From Clostridia bacterium (GTDB lineage Bacteria > Bacillota > Clostridia > Oscillospirales > CAG-272), in contig JAFQOX010000122.1 in NCBI GenBank assembly GCA_017412045.1, forward strand, positions 1-57,118: a DNA stretch of 57,118 bases, given 5' to 3'. Each line of letters starts with the position of its first letter. Position 1 is the first letter of the stretch. The translations under genes and the position numbers were made by a program. The notes below the pieces were generated by a model. The model did not search any database and had not been told where the DNA came from. It saw only the letters and a list, made by a program, of their open reading frames with translations. This document shows positions 7,544 through 14,867 of this stretch, piece by piece.

Positions 7544-8302
7544 TCATTTCTTATCCAGGACTTCCAGAAACAGCGCGTTCAGCTCATCCCAGGATTGTAT
7601 TTTGTCGTCGGACAACGAAGCAATCACCGCTTCCGTTTCCGCGATCGTTCGGTCCAGATAGGCGTTGATACGGTCAACCCGCTTGCCCGTCGCGATTTCA
7701 GAGTGATGGATCTTCATATCCAGCAGCATTTCCACGTCGGGTATGATCTCCCGATCGAGATATTTTTCCATCAGAGCGCGAAATTCCATCGGCGGCGGCG
7801 TCCCTTCCGCCAGAATCCACTTACACGCAAGCAACGGTCTCAGCACGTAAAAATATTTCTTCAGACGGACCGTTTCCCCCTTCAGATATTCTCTGTAATT
7901 GCTCTTTGCGGTATTGAGATAATGATAAATTCCCGATTTCGCAACGAAATACCGATGGATGGAGCGGGAAATTTTCTGCCAATCGTCCGTGGTTTTGTAT
8001 ACGATCGGAGAAGAATTCCATTCAAAAAGCGTGGGATTGGACTTATGCAGCAGCGTTAGCGCTTTCCTAATATCCCATCCGTTGATGTCGAGCGTATCGT
8101 CCAATTGCCATTCAATCACGTCACGGGTTTTATCCAATCGCAGATAATATTCCTTGGGGCGAACGTAGATAAATCGGACGTCATAATCGCTGTCCGGCGA
8201 AGCAAAGCCCCACGCGCGGCTTCCCGACTCGATGCAATGCAGGATCCGCACGTTTTCGCGTTCTTCGATTTCTTTTAATTTTTCATTGATGATTTCTTTC
8301 AT
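7544..8302 (-). CDS. Nucleotidyltransferase of the RlaP/DUF-type (PF10127-like)
   Basis: A 252-residue protein with the polymerase-beta-type active site GSRAWGFASPDSDYDVRFIYV (Ser/Gly turn followed by the D-x-D pair) and the wide helical C-terminal region (YREYL...KKYFYVLRPLLACKWI) that characterises the RlaP/predicted nucleotidyltransferase family. Members are linked to RNA repair or to phage-like contexts, but the substrate is usually unknown. The ATG at 8302 has AGGAGG five to eight bases upstream. It leads an operon with a two-component system, an unusual partnership. Confidence 0.85.
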   Translation of the reverse strand: MKEIINEKLKEIEERENVRILHCIESGSRAWGFASPDSDYDVRFIYVRPKEYYLRLDKTRDVIEWQLDDTLDINGWDIRKALTLLHKSNPTLFEWNSSPIVYKTTDDWQKISRSIHRYFVAKSGIYHYLNTAKSNYREYLKGETVRLKKYFYVLRPLLACKWILAEGTPPPMEFRALMEKYLDREIIPDVEMLLDMKIHHSEIATGKRVDRINAYLDRTIAETEAVIASLSDDKIQSWDELNALFLEVLDKK

Positions 8303-8329
8303 GGCAAGACCTCCTGTGATTATTTTTTA

Positions 8330-8454
8330 TCGCATAGGAAATTGCGCAAATAGAACCTCGCCGTTTATATCGTTTGGATATAGTCTTAACTGCGATAGGC
8401 GAGCACACAGCTTGCAGAGCAAGCAGTTTTCCAGCGGGCGTTGCCCGCTTTTTT
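8330..8454 (+). repeat. Dispersed element (copy B)
   Basis: Starts ATCGCATAGGAAATTGCGCAA, continues CCTCGCCGTTTATATCGTTTGG and AACTGCGATAGGCGAGCA, and ends with a CTTGC/GCAAG hairpin (8411-8423) and GCGGGC/GCCCGC (8434-8448) plus a T-run. The shared blocks appear in the copies at 8456 and 28846. As an RNA the 3' end would be an intrinsic terminator. The gap 8303-8702 consists of this copy, the next copy and the promoter of the adenine deaminase. Confidence 0.7.
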
Positions 8455-8455
8455 A

Positions 8456-8559
8456 CACTATAGGAAATTGCGTAAAATGGCTCCGCCGTCGAACAAGGGA
8501 CAAAATCAGAACAAACTGCAATACGGCGGCAACCATCAGCGGCGATTCGCCGCTTTTTT
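8456..8559 (+). repeat. Dispersed element (copy C)
   Basis: ACTATAGGAAATTGCGTAAAA, GGCTCCGCCGTCG, AACTGCAATACGGCGGCAA and the terminal hairpin GCGGCG/CGCCGC (8539-8553) with a run of T. It directly abuts copy B, giving a tandem pair. Confidence 0.7.
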
Positions 8560-8640
8560 ATTATAGCACAATCAGATCCCGTTTTCAATCTTTTTTCGGC
8601 GCGGGCTTTCGCAAACGCATGAAAAATCGCTTTTCTTCTC

Positions 8641-8670
8641 TTGATTTGGACGTAAAATCCATGGTATAAT
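8641..8670 (+). promoter_or_regulatory. Sigma-A promoter for adenine deaminase
   Basis: TTGATT (8641-8646), 18-base spacer, TATAAT (8665-8670); the coding start follows 33 bases later. Confidence 0.7.
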
Positions 8671-8702
8671 GAAAGAAAAAACGGAAAGGTCTGGTTATCA
8701 AA

Positions 8703-10394
8703 ATGAAAACTTTATTGAAGGGCGGCACGGTCGTCAACGTTTTCACGGGAGAATTGGAAACAGCAAACGTCCTGATAGAAGGCGAAACCGTCGTCGGCGT
8801 CGGTGCCTACGAGGAAGCGGATGCCGATACCGTGGAATACGTAGACGGAAAATATATCTGTCCCGGCTTTATTGACGGACATATTCATATAGAAAGCACT
8901 ATGCTGACCCCGAGCGAGCTGGCAAAGATGTGTATGCCCCACGGAACGACCGCGATCGTCGCCGACCCGCACGAGATCGCCAACGTATGCGGCACGGACG
9001 GCATCCGTTATATGATGCAAGCCGCGGCGGGAATCCCCCTGCACGTATATTTCGCATTGCCCTCCTGCGTTCCCGCCACGCCGTTTGACGAATCGGGCGC
9101 GAAGCTGACGGCAGAGGATTTATTCCCCCTGTACGAAAGTTCCCGCATAGTCGGATTGGCGGAAATGATGAATTATCCGGGCGTGCTCGCGCGCGATCAG
9201 GACGTGCTCCAAAAGATCGCGGACGCGCGCCGATTCGGTAAAACCGTCGATGGACACGCGCCCTCGCTGAGCGGAAAAGCCCTCGATCAATATATCGCCG
9301 CAGGGATTCAAAGCGATCACGAATGCGCCTGCGCCGACGAAGCGATCGAAAAAATCCGCAAAGGTCAGTGGGTCATGATCCGTCAGGGTACCGCCGCGCG
9401 CAACCTGACCGCACTGCTCCCCCTGTTTGAAGCGCCCTACAAGCACCGATGCGTACTGGTGACCGACGACCGCCACCCCGCCGATCTGGAGGCAGAGGGC
9501 CATATCGACAATATCATCCGCCTTGCCGTCCGAAATGGAAAAAACGTCATCACGGCGATTCAGATGGCGACCGTACAAGCCGCGCAATGCTTCGGGCTGT
9601 CCTACGTCGGCGCGATCGCGCCCGCTTACCGCGCGGATCTTCTGGTTCTCGACGATCTGGATACCGTGGATATCTGCGACGTGTATGCTGCCGGCAAAAA
9701 GGTCGTTGACCGTCGGCGTATGCGCCCGTTTCCCGCGCCCAAGATCGACGAAGAGCTTCTTCACACCGTAAGAAATTCCTTCCATATCGCGCCCTTGACA
9801 CCGAAGGACTTCCATATTGCCGAAAACGCGGACCAATGCCGCGTGATCCGCGTGATCCCCGGTCAGCTCGTCACGGACGAAGAAATCCACAATATCCACT
9901 GGTCTGTGGAAAACGGTGTGGATATCCGCAGGGATATTCTGAAGCTTGCCGTTCTGGAGCGCCACCATCATACGGGACACAAGGGTCTCGGCTTCATTAC
10001 GGGCATCGGTATGAAAAAGGGCGCGATCGCTTCCTCCGTCTCTCACGACTCCCATAATCTGATCGTCATCGGAACGAATGAAGCGGATATGGCGCTCGCC
10101 GCCAACCGCATCTGCCAAACGGGAGGCAACGTCGTCGTCGCGGACGGACAAGTCATCGCGGAAATGAAGCTTCCCATCGCGGGGCTGATGACGGAGGTAT
10201 CCGGAAAGGAAATCGCCGCAGAAAACGAAGCCGTCCGCGCCGCCGTTTCCGCACTCGGCGTAACGGAAGGCATCGAGCCCTTCATGAATATGGCTTTCGT
10301 GAGTCTGCCCGTCATTCCCTCCGTCAAAATGACGACGCAGGGCTTGGTGGACGTCAACAAGCAGGAAAGAATTTCCTTATATTACAATACGTAA
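8703..10394 (+). CDS. adeC: Adenine deaminase
   Basis: A 563-residue amidohydrolase that converts adenine to hypoxanthine and ammonia in purine salvage. Metal ligands H60 and H62 lie in GFIDGHIHIEST; further family marks are TTAIVADPHEIANVCG, VDGHAPSL, and the C-terminal adenine deaminase domain (HHHTGHKGLGFITGIGMKKGA and SHDSHNLIVIGT). Length fits the family. The ATG at 8703 has GGAAAGG about 13 bases upstream, slightly far, but the N-terminal residues MKTLLKGGTVVNV match family starts. It has its own promoter and is probably monocistronic. Confidence 0.95.
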   Translation: MKTLLKGGTVVNVFTGELETANVLIEGETVVGVGAYEEADADTVEYVDGKYICPGFIDGHIHIESTMLTPSELAKMCMPHGTTAIVADPHEIANVCGTDGIRYMMQAAAGIPLHVYFALPSCVPATPFDESGAKLTAEDLFPLYESSRIVGLAEMMNYPGVLARDQDVLQKIADARRFGKTVDGHAPSLSGKALDQYIAAGIQSDHECACADEAIEKIRKGQWVMIRQGTAARNLTALLPLFEAPYKHRCVLVTDDRHPADLEAEGHIDNIIRLAVRNGKNVITAIQMATVQAAQCFGLSYVGAIAPAYRADLLVLDDLDTVDICDVYAAGKKVVDRRRMRPFPAPKIDEELLHTVRNSFHIAPLTPKDFHIAENADQCRVIRVIPGQLVTDEEIHNIHWSVENGVDIRRDILKLAVLERHHHTGHKGLGFITGIGMKKGAIASSVSHDSHNLIVIGTNEADMALAANRICQTGGNVVVADGQVIAEMKLPIAGLMTEVSGKEIAAENEAVRAAVSALGVTEGIEPFMNMAFVSLPVIPSVKMTTQGLVDVNKQERISLYYNT

Positions 10395-10492
10395 TCCGCA
10401 AACGCGCCGATATTTTGCGCGCGCCGCGGTATATTCCCTTCCGATCCGAATAAACTGTAGAGAAAGTATATTTGAAGGAAAGGGAATACGAC

Positions 10493-11017
10493 ATGAAAAA
10501 ATCCATCGCTTTGTGGCAATTGGCAGGCTTTGCCGTCACCGCATTCACGGGAACGATATTACACTTTTTATACGATTGGAGCGGAGAATCGCCGTGGGTG
10601 GCGCCGTTTTCCGGGATCAACGAATCCACCTGGGAGCATATGAAGCTGCTTTTCTGGCCGATGCTCCTCTTTGCCGTCGCGCAAAGCTTCTTCTTTCGGG
10701 AAAACAAAGCCTTTTTTTGCATCAAACTGCGCGGTATCCTGCTCGGACTCGGTCTGATTCCGACCGTCTTTTACACTTATAACGGCGTGATCGGAAAATC
10801 GCCCGATTGGATCAATATCGCCATTTTCTTCGTCTCCGCCGCCGTCGTATATCTTTACGAGGCAAGGCAGCTGCGCGGCGAAAGCCGGCGTTGCGAATCT
10901 CCGAAGGCAGCCCTCGCCGTTCTTTGCGGAATCGCCCTGCTCTTTATCGTCTTTACCTTCAAAACGCCCGAGATCGGGATCTTCCGCGATCCTCTGACGG
11001 GCGCGTACGGAATATAG
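10493..11017 (+). CDS. DUF6512-type membrane protein
   Basis: A 174-residue protein with five hydrophobic segments (about 6-22, 49-66, 79-95, 109-124 and 143-160). The stretch FSGINESTWEHMKLLFWPML is characteristic of DUF6512 family membrane proteins, whose function is unknown. AGGAAAGGG sits nine bases before the ATG at 10493; an earlier in-frame ATG (10472) lacks a site. It ends before a terminator hairpin at 11096. Confidence 0.75.
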   Translation: MKKSIALWQLAGFAVTAFTGTILHFLYDWSGESPWVAPFSGINESTWEHMKLLFWPMLLFAVAQSFFFRENKAFFCIKLRGILLGLGLIPTVFYTYNGVIGKSPDWINIAIFFVSAAVVYLYEARQLRGESRRCESPKAALAVLCGIALLFIVFTFKTPEIGIFRDPLTGAYGI

Positions 11018-11095
11018 GACTTTTCCGCGCGATCTCATGAAAGTGCCGACGGCGCAGCGCGAATATCAATTGAACCAAGTCGAAATATATCACTG

Positions 11096-11133
11096 CAATG
11101 CTGTCAACCTCCCGTTGACGGCATTGCCTTTTC
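11096..11133 (+). terminator. Intrinsic terminator
   Basis: CAATGCTGTCAAC (11096-11108) pairs with GTTGACGGCATTG (11114-11126), 13 bp with one G-U, followed by CCTTTTCT. It separates the DUF6512 gene from the redox operon. Confidence 0.75.
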
Positions 11134-11289
11134 TCCCCCCGCGACGGACCGTTTGCCGGGGGAAATTTCGTTTGCGGGCATACGGACTTTATTTTGCAAA
11201 AAGCACAAAATATTCCCGTCAATTTTGAAAAATAACATATCTATCCACAAAAAACATCCATCAACCAACAACATTTTTTCTCTTATATA

Positions 11290-11318
11290 TTGAAATTTGC
11301 AACTTGGTGTGTTATAAT
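11290..11318 (+). promoter_or_regulatory. Promoter of the redox (H2/succinate) operon
   Basis: TTGAAA (11290-11295), exactly 17 bases, TATAAT (11313-11318), with TG one base before the -10 (extended -10). It is the only strong promoter that I can see between 11 kb and 28.8 kb. The rest of 11133-11289 is AT-rich and shows no gene. Confidence 0.85.
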
Positions 11319-11333
11319 TTCAGTGTATATTTA

Positions 11334-11355
11334 TGCGGTAGTATCATATACCGCA
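11334..11355. promoter_or_regulatory. Inverted repeat downstream of promoter, possible operator
   Basis: TGCGGTA (11334-11340), 8-base spacer, TACCGCA (11349-11355). It lies about 10-30 bases after the predicted transcription start and before the first gene. It does not match the Rex (TTGTGA-N6-TCACAA) or FNR consensus. It may be an operator or a small 5' leader hairpin. Confidence 0.45.
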
Positions 11356-11387
11356 AATTTTATCTGTTTCAGGAAGGATTAATTACC

Positions 11388-11627
11388 ATGAAATTAACAG
11401 TATGCATCGGCAGCTCCTGCCACATCAAAGGTTCCCGCCAGGTCGTAGAACAGCTTCAGCGCCTGATCAACGAAAACAACGTCGCAGACAAGGTCACCCT
11501 CAGCGGCGCTTTCTGTATGGGCAAATGCCAGCAGGGCGTATGCGTTACCTTCAACGACAATTTCTACTCCGTAACCCCCGCAAACGTAGAAGCATTCTTC
11601 AAGAACGAGGTTATGGCAAAGGTATAA
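11388..11627 (+). CDS. NuoE/HndB-like [2Fe-2S] thioredoxin-fold protein 1
   Basis: A 79-residue protein, essentially only the C-terminal thioredoxin-like [2Fe-2S] domain found in NuoE and in HndB-type hydrogenase subunits. Four or more cysteines are placed as CIGSSCHIKG near the start and CMGKCQQGVC in the middle; the fold then ends in FFKNEV. It should pass single electrons between a flavin or hydrogenase partner and ferredoxin-like carriers. It is the first gene of the operon, with AGGAAGG before its ATG. A close paralogue follows. Confidence 0.82.
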   Translation: MKLTVCIGSSCHIKGSRQVVEQLQRLINENNVADKVTLSGAFCMGKCQQGVCVTFNDNFYSVTPANVEAFFKNEVMAKV

Positions 11628-11729
11628 TCTGCAAACGGACGTTTTCAGATCAGAGCTTGCACGGCTGACTGCGGCGTTCCCTTCGTCGCCCCGCAGGCTC
11701 CCGTACCCACAGAAAGGAACGGTCGTCAA

Positions 11730-11975
11730 ATGATTATTCAGATATGCGTTGGAAGCGCCTGTCATATCAAGGGCTCTTACCGCATCGTGGAGCTGATGGA
11801 GAAAGCGATCTCCGACCACGGCTTGCAGGACGAGATCACGCTCGCCGGCAGTCTCTGCACCGGCAGCTGTAACCGTTGCGGCGTGACCGTGCTGGTGGAC
11901 GATACCGTCCATACGGGAATCACCCCCGAAAATTTCAAGGACTTCTTCAACGATAACGTATTGTCAGTGATTTAA
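11730..11975 (+). CDS. NuoE/HndB-like [2Fe-2S] thioredoxin-fold protein 2
   Basis: An 81-residue paralogue of the preceding gene: CVGSACHIKGSYRIVE at the N terminus and CTGSCNRCGVTV in the middle. It keeps the four cysteines of a [2Fe-2S] cluster. GAAAGGAACGG precedes the ATG at 11730. The hydrogenase gene begins 22 bases after its stop. The pair lacks a NuoF-like NADH/FMN subunit in this operon, unlike classical HydABC or Hnd complexes. Confidence 0.82.
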   Translation: MIIQICVGSACHIKGSYRIVELMEKAISDHGLQDEITLAGSLCTGSCNRCGVTVLVDDTVHTGITPENFKDFFNDNVLSVI

Positions 11976-11997
11976 TTAACGAAAGGACACAAGGGAT

Positions 11998-13689
11998 ATG
12001 CCGAACTGTTTGACCTTTAAAAAATCGAACTGTAAAAACTGCTACAAGTGTATTCGTCATTGCCCCGTCAAAGCAATTCGTTTTTCCGGCAACCAAGCGC
12101 ACATTATCGAGGATGAATGTATTTTGTGCGGTCAGTGCTTCGTCGTATGTCCGCAGGATGCCAAGCAGATCGTGGACGAGATCGAGAAAGTCAAGGTTCT
12201 CATGCAGAGCGGAGACCCCGTCATCGTCAGCCTGGCTCCCTCCTTCATTGCCAATTACGACGACGTCGGCATCGAATCCATGCGTCGCGCGCTGAAAAAG
12301 CTCGGCTTCTACGACGTCGAGGAAACCGCAATCGGCGCCACCATCGTGAAAAACGAGTACGAACGAATCCTCCGCGAAGAGGATCGGGACATCATCATCA
12401 CTTCGTGCTGTCATTCCGTCAATTTATTGATTCAGAAATATTTCCCCCGCGCCCTTGAATATCTCGCGGACGTCGTCTCTCCCATGATGGCGCACTGTAT
12501 GGATATCAAAAAGAGATACCCGAACGCGAAAACCGTCTTTATCGGTCCCTGCGTCGCGAAAAAGGACGAAGCGAATCGCTCCGGCGGCGCCGTGGATGCC
12601 GTTCTCACCTTCGAGGATCTCACCCGCTGGCTCAAATCGGAATTCATCACGCTCGAGCACACCATGGACTCCGACGAGGATACCTGCGATAACACCCGCG
12701 CGCGCTTCTTCCCGACCACGGGCGGCGTGCTGAAAACGATGGCGCAGGAGATCTCCGGATATACCTACCTCGCCTTCGACGGTGTCGAAAACTGTATGGC
12801 CGCGCTCAAGGATATTGAAGCCGGCAGAGTACACAAATGCTTTATTGAAATGTCTGCCTGCGCGGGAAGCTGCATGGGCGGACCCGTTATGGAAAAATAT
12901 CATCGCTCCGATATGGTAAGCGATTATCTCACCATCGCCCATTACGCGGGCAAAAAGGACTTTGAAGTCGACCAGCCGAAGCCCATGGAGCTCAAAAAGC
13001 AGTTCCAATATCTCGAGCACGGCGCGCCCATGCCCGCGGAATACGAGATCGCAAGCGTGCTCCGTCAGATGGGCAAGACGACCAAGGCCCAGATGCTGGA
13101 CTGCGGCTCCTGCGGCTACAATACCTGCCGCGAGAAAGCCATCGCCGTTTGCCAGGGCAAGGCGGAGATCGGTATGTGTCTGCCTTTCCTGAAGGATAAG
13201 GCGGAGAACTTCTCCGATACCATCGTCAAGCACTCTCCCGACGGTCTGATCGTGCTCAACGAATCTCTCGAGGTACAGCAGATCAACGCCGCCGCCAGAG
13301 AGATCATGAATATCCGCTCCGCAAGCGATATTCTCGGCGACCAGGTCATCCGCATTCTCGACCCCACCGTTTTCCTCAACGTACTGAATACCGGCAGAAG
13401 CATCCGCAACGAACGCGTATACCTCGCCGAATACAGACGCTACGTGGAGCAGACGATCGTTCACGATCTGGACTCCAGATTGCTCATCTGCATCATGCGT
13501 GACGTCACGGAAGCGGAGCTGGACCGCAAGAAGAAGGAGCAGATCAACCGTCATACCGTCGAGGTCGCAAACAAGGTCGTTGACAAACAAATGCGCATCG
13601 TTCAGGAGATCGCTTCTCTGCTCGGCGAAACCGCCGCGGAAACGAAGATCGCTCTGACCAAGCTGAAGGAGTCGATTACAGATGAATGA
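11998..13689 (+). CDS. Sensory-type [FeFe] hydrogenase with PAS domain
   Basis: A 563-residue protein. Two ferredoxin motifs (C12/15/18/22 and C41/44/47/51) precede a hydrogenase core in which the H-cluster ligands are kept: TSCC at 135-138, FIGPC with C185, and C288/C292 in MSACAGSCMGG. The L1 proline/tryptophan and the L2 methionine of catalytic enzymes are changed. A further [4Fe-4S] motif follows (C369, C372, C377, C394), then a PAS domain (about 405-510) and a coiled-coil tail. This order is that of HydS/group C hydrogenases, thought to sense H2 or redox state rather than make gas. The next gene, a SpoIIE-type phosphatase, starts inside its last codons, so the signal most likely goes to it. 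Confidence 0.88.
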   Translation: MPNCLTFKKSNCKNCYKCIRHCPVKAIRFSGNQAHIIEDECILCGQCFVVCPQDAKQIVDEIEKVKVLMQSGDPVIVSLAPSFIANYDDVGIESMRRALKKLGFYDVEETAIGATIVKNEYERILREEDRDIIITSCCHSVNLLIQKYFPRALEYLADVVSPMMAHCMDIKKRYPNAKTVFIGPCVAKKDEANRSGGAVDAVLTFEDLTRWLKSEFITLEHTMDSDEDTCDNTRARFFPTTGGVLKTMAQEISGYTYLAFDGVENCMAALKDIEAGRVHKCFIEMSACAGSCMGGPVMEKYHRSDMVSDYLTIAHYAGKKDFEVDQPKPMELKKQFQYLEHGAPMPAEYEIASVLRQMGKTTKAQMLDCGSCGYNTCREKAIAVCQGKAEIGMCLPFLKDKAENFSDTIVKHSPDGLIVLNESLEVQQINAAAREIMNIRSASDILGDQVIRILDPTVFLNVLNTGRSIRNERVYLAEYRRYVEQTIVHDLDSRLLICIMRDVTEAELDRKKKEQINRHTVEVANKVVDKQMRIVQEIASLLGETAAETKIALTKLKESITDE

Positions 13690-14854
13690 TTTATGTGCTG
13701 ATATCGGATATAAAAGTATCAATCATTACGGAGAACAGCTCTGCGGCGACCACATCGACATCGTGGAGCCGAACGACAATTCGACCGTCGTCGTGCTGTC
13801 CGACGGTCTCGGCAGCGGCGTAAAGGCGTGCATTCTATCCACGCTGACCTCCAAGATCATTTCCACGATGATGGCGGAGGGCATTCCGCTGGAGGACTGC
13901 GTGGAAACCATCGCGGCGACCTTGCCCGTCTGCTCCGTCAGAGGCGTCGCTTACGCGACCTTCACCATTATCCATCTGATCAATAACGACACCGCGGAAT
14001 TGATCCAGTACGATAACCCTCACGTCATCGTCATCCGTGATGAAAAAATCTGGGATTACCCCAAAAAAGAAATGACCATCGGCGAAAAGACCATCTACAA
14101 ATCCATCATCAAATTGCAGGAGAACGATATCTTCATCGCCATGAGTGACGGATGTCCCCACGCCGGCATCGGCTCCACCTATAATTTCGGTTGGAAGCGC
14201 GAGGAAATCGCGAACTTCATGGAGCTGCTCGCACCCGCGGGATATACGGCAAAAACCCTGTCCACCATGCTCGTGGACGAATGTAACAATCTTTACGATA
14301 ATAAGCCCGGTGACGACACGACCGCCTGCGTCGTCCGCATCAGAAAGAGAGAGCCGATGAACATCCTCTTCGGACCTCCCTCCAACCGCGACGATGCCGA
14401 CCGTATGATGGCGCTCTTCTTCTCCAAGAGAGGCAAGCACATCGTATGCGGCGGTACCACCTCCTCCATCGCGGCGAAATATCTCGGCAAGCCGATCGAG
14501 GCGAGCCTGGATTTCGCCAATTCCGACCTGCCTCCCATCGCTAAGATCGAAGGCGTCGATCTCGTCACGGAGGGCGTTATCACCGTCAACAGAGTACTTG
14601 AGTACGCCAGAGACTATCTCGGAGAAAATAAAAATTACGAGCATTGGAGTTTTGAGAGAGACGGCGCTTCCCTGATCAGCAGAATGCTTTTCGAAGAAGC
14701 GACGGACATCAACTTCTACGTCGGAAAAGCGATCAACCCCGCCCACCAGAATCCTGACCTGCCGATCAACTTCAGCATCAAGATGAATCTGGTTGACGAG
14801 CTTTCGAAATGCTTGAGACAAATGGGTAAGAAAATAAAAGTAAGTTATTTTTAA
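13682..14854 (+). CDS. SpoIIE/PP2C-type protein phosphatase
   Basis: A 390-residue protein whose first ~220 residues are a PP2C-like phosphatase: SDGLGSG supplies the metal-binding Asp, MSDGCPHAG a second, and GDDTTACVV the third. The remaining ~170 residues are a conserved partner domain (GGTTSSIAAKYLG, DLVTEGVITVNRVLEY) seen in phosphatases next to [FeFe] hydrogenases. Its start overlaps the sensory hydrogenase gene by 8 bases, so it is the probable output of that sensor. The target phosphoprotein is not encoded here. Confidence 0.85.
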   Translation: MNDLCADIGYKSINHYGEQLCGDHIDIVEPNDNSTVVVLSDGLGSGVKACILSTLTSKIISTMMAEGIPLEDCVETIAATLPVCSVRGVAYATFTIIHLINNDTAELIQYDNPHVIVIRDEKIWDYPKKEMTIGEKTIYKSIIKLQENDIFIAMSDGCPHAGIGSTYNFGWKREEIANFMELLAPAGYTAKTLSTMLVDECNNLYDNKPGDDTTACVVRIRKREPMNILFGPPSNRDDADRMMALFFSKRGKHIVCGGTTSSIAAKYLGKPIEASLDFANSDLPPIAKIEGVDLVTEGVITVNRVLEYARDYLGENKNYEHWSFERDGASLISRMLFEEATDINFYVGKAINPAHQNPDLPINFSIKMNLVDELSKCLRQMGKKIKVSYF

Positions 14855-14867
14855 GGAGAAATGATTC

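Noticed and set aside
8330..8559. Possible CRISPR array from the tandem repeat copies
   Set aside because: Only two adjacent units, over 100 nt long, imperfect and ending in terminator hairpins; there are no spacers or cas genes.
12424..13722. A 432-codon minus-strand frame opposite the sensory hydrogenase
   Set aside because: The plus strand encodes clear ferredoxin and H-cluster motifs.
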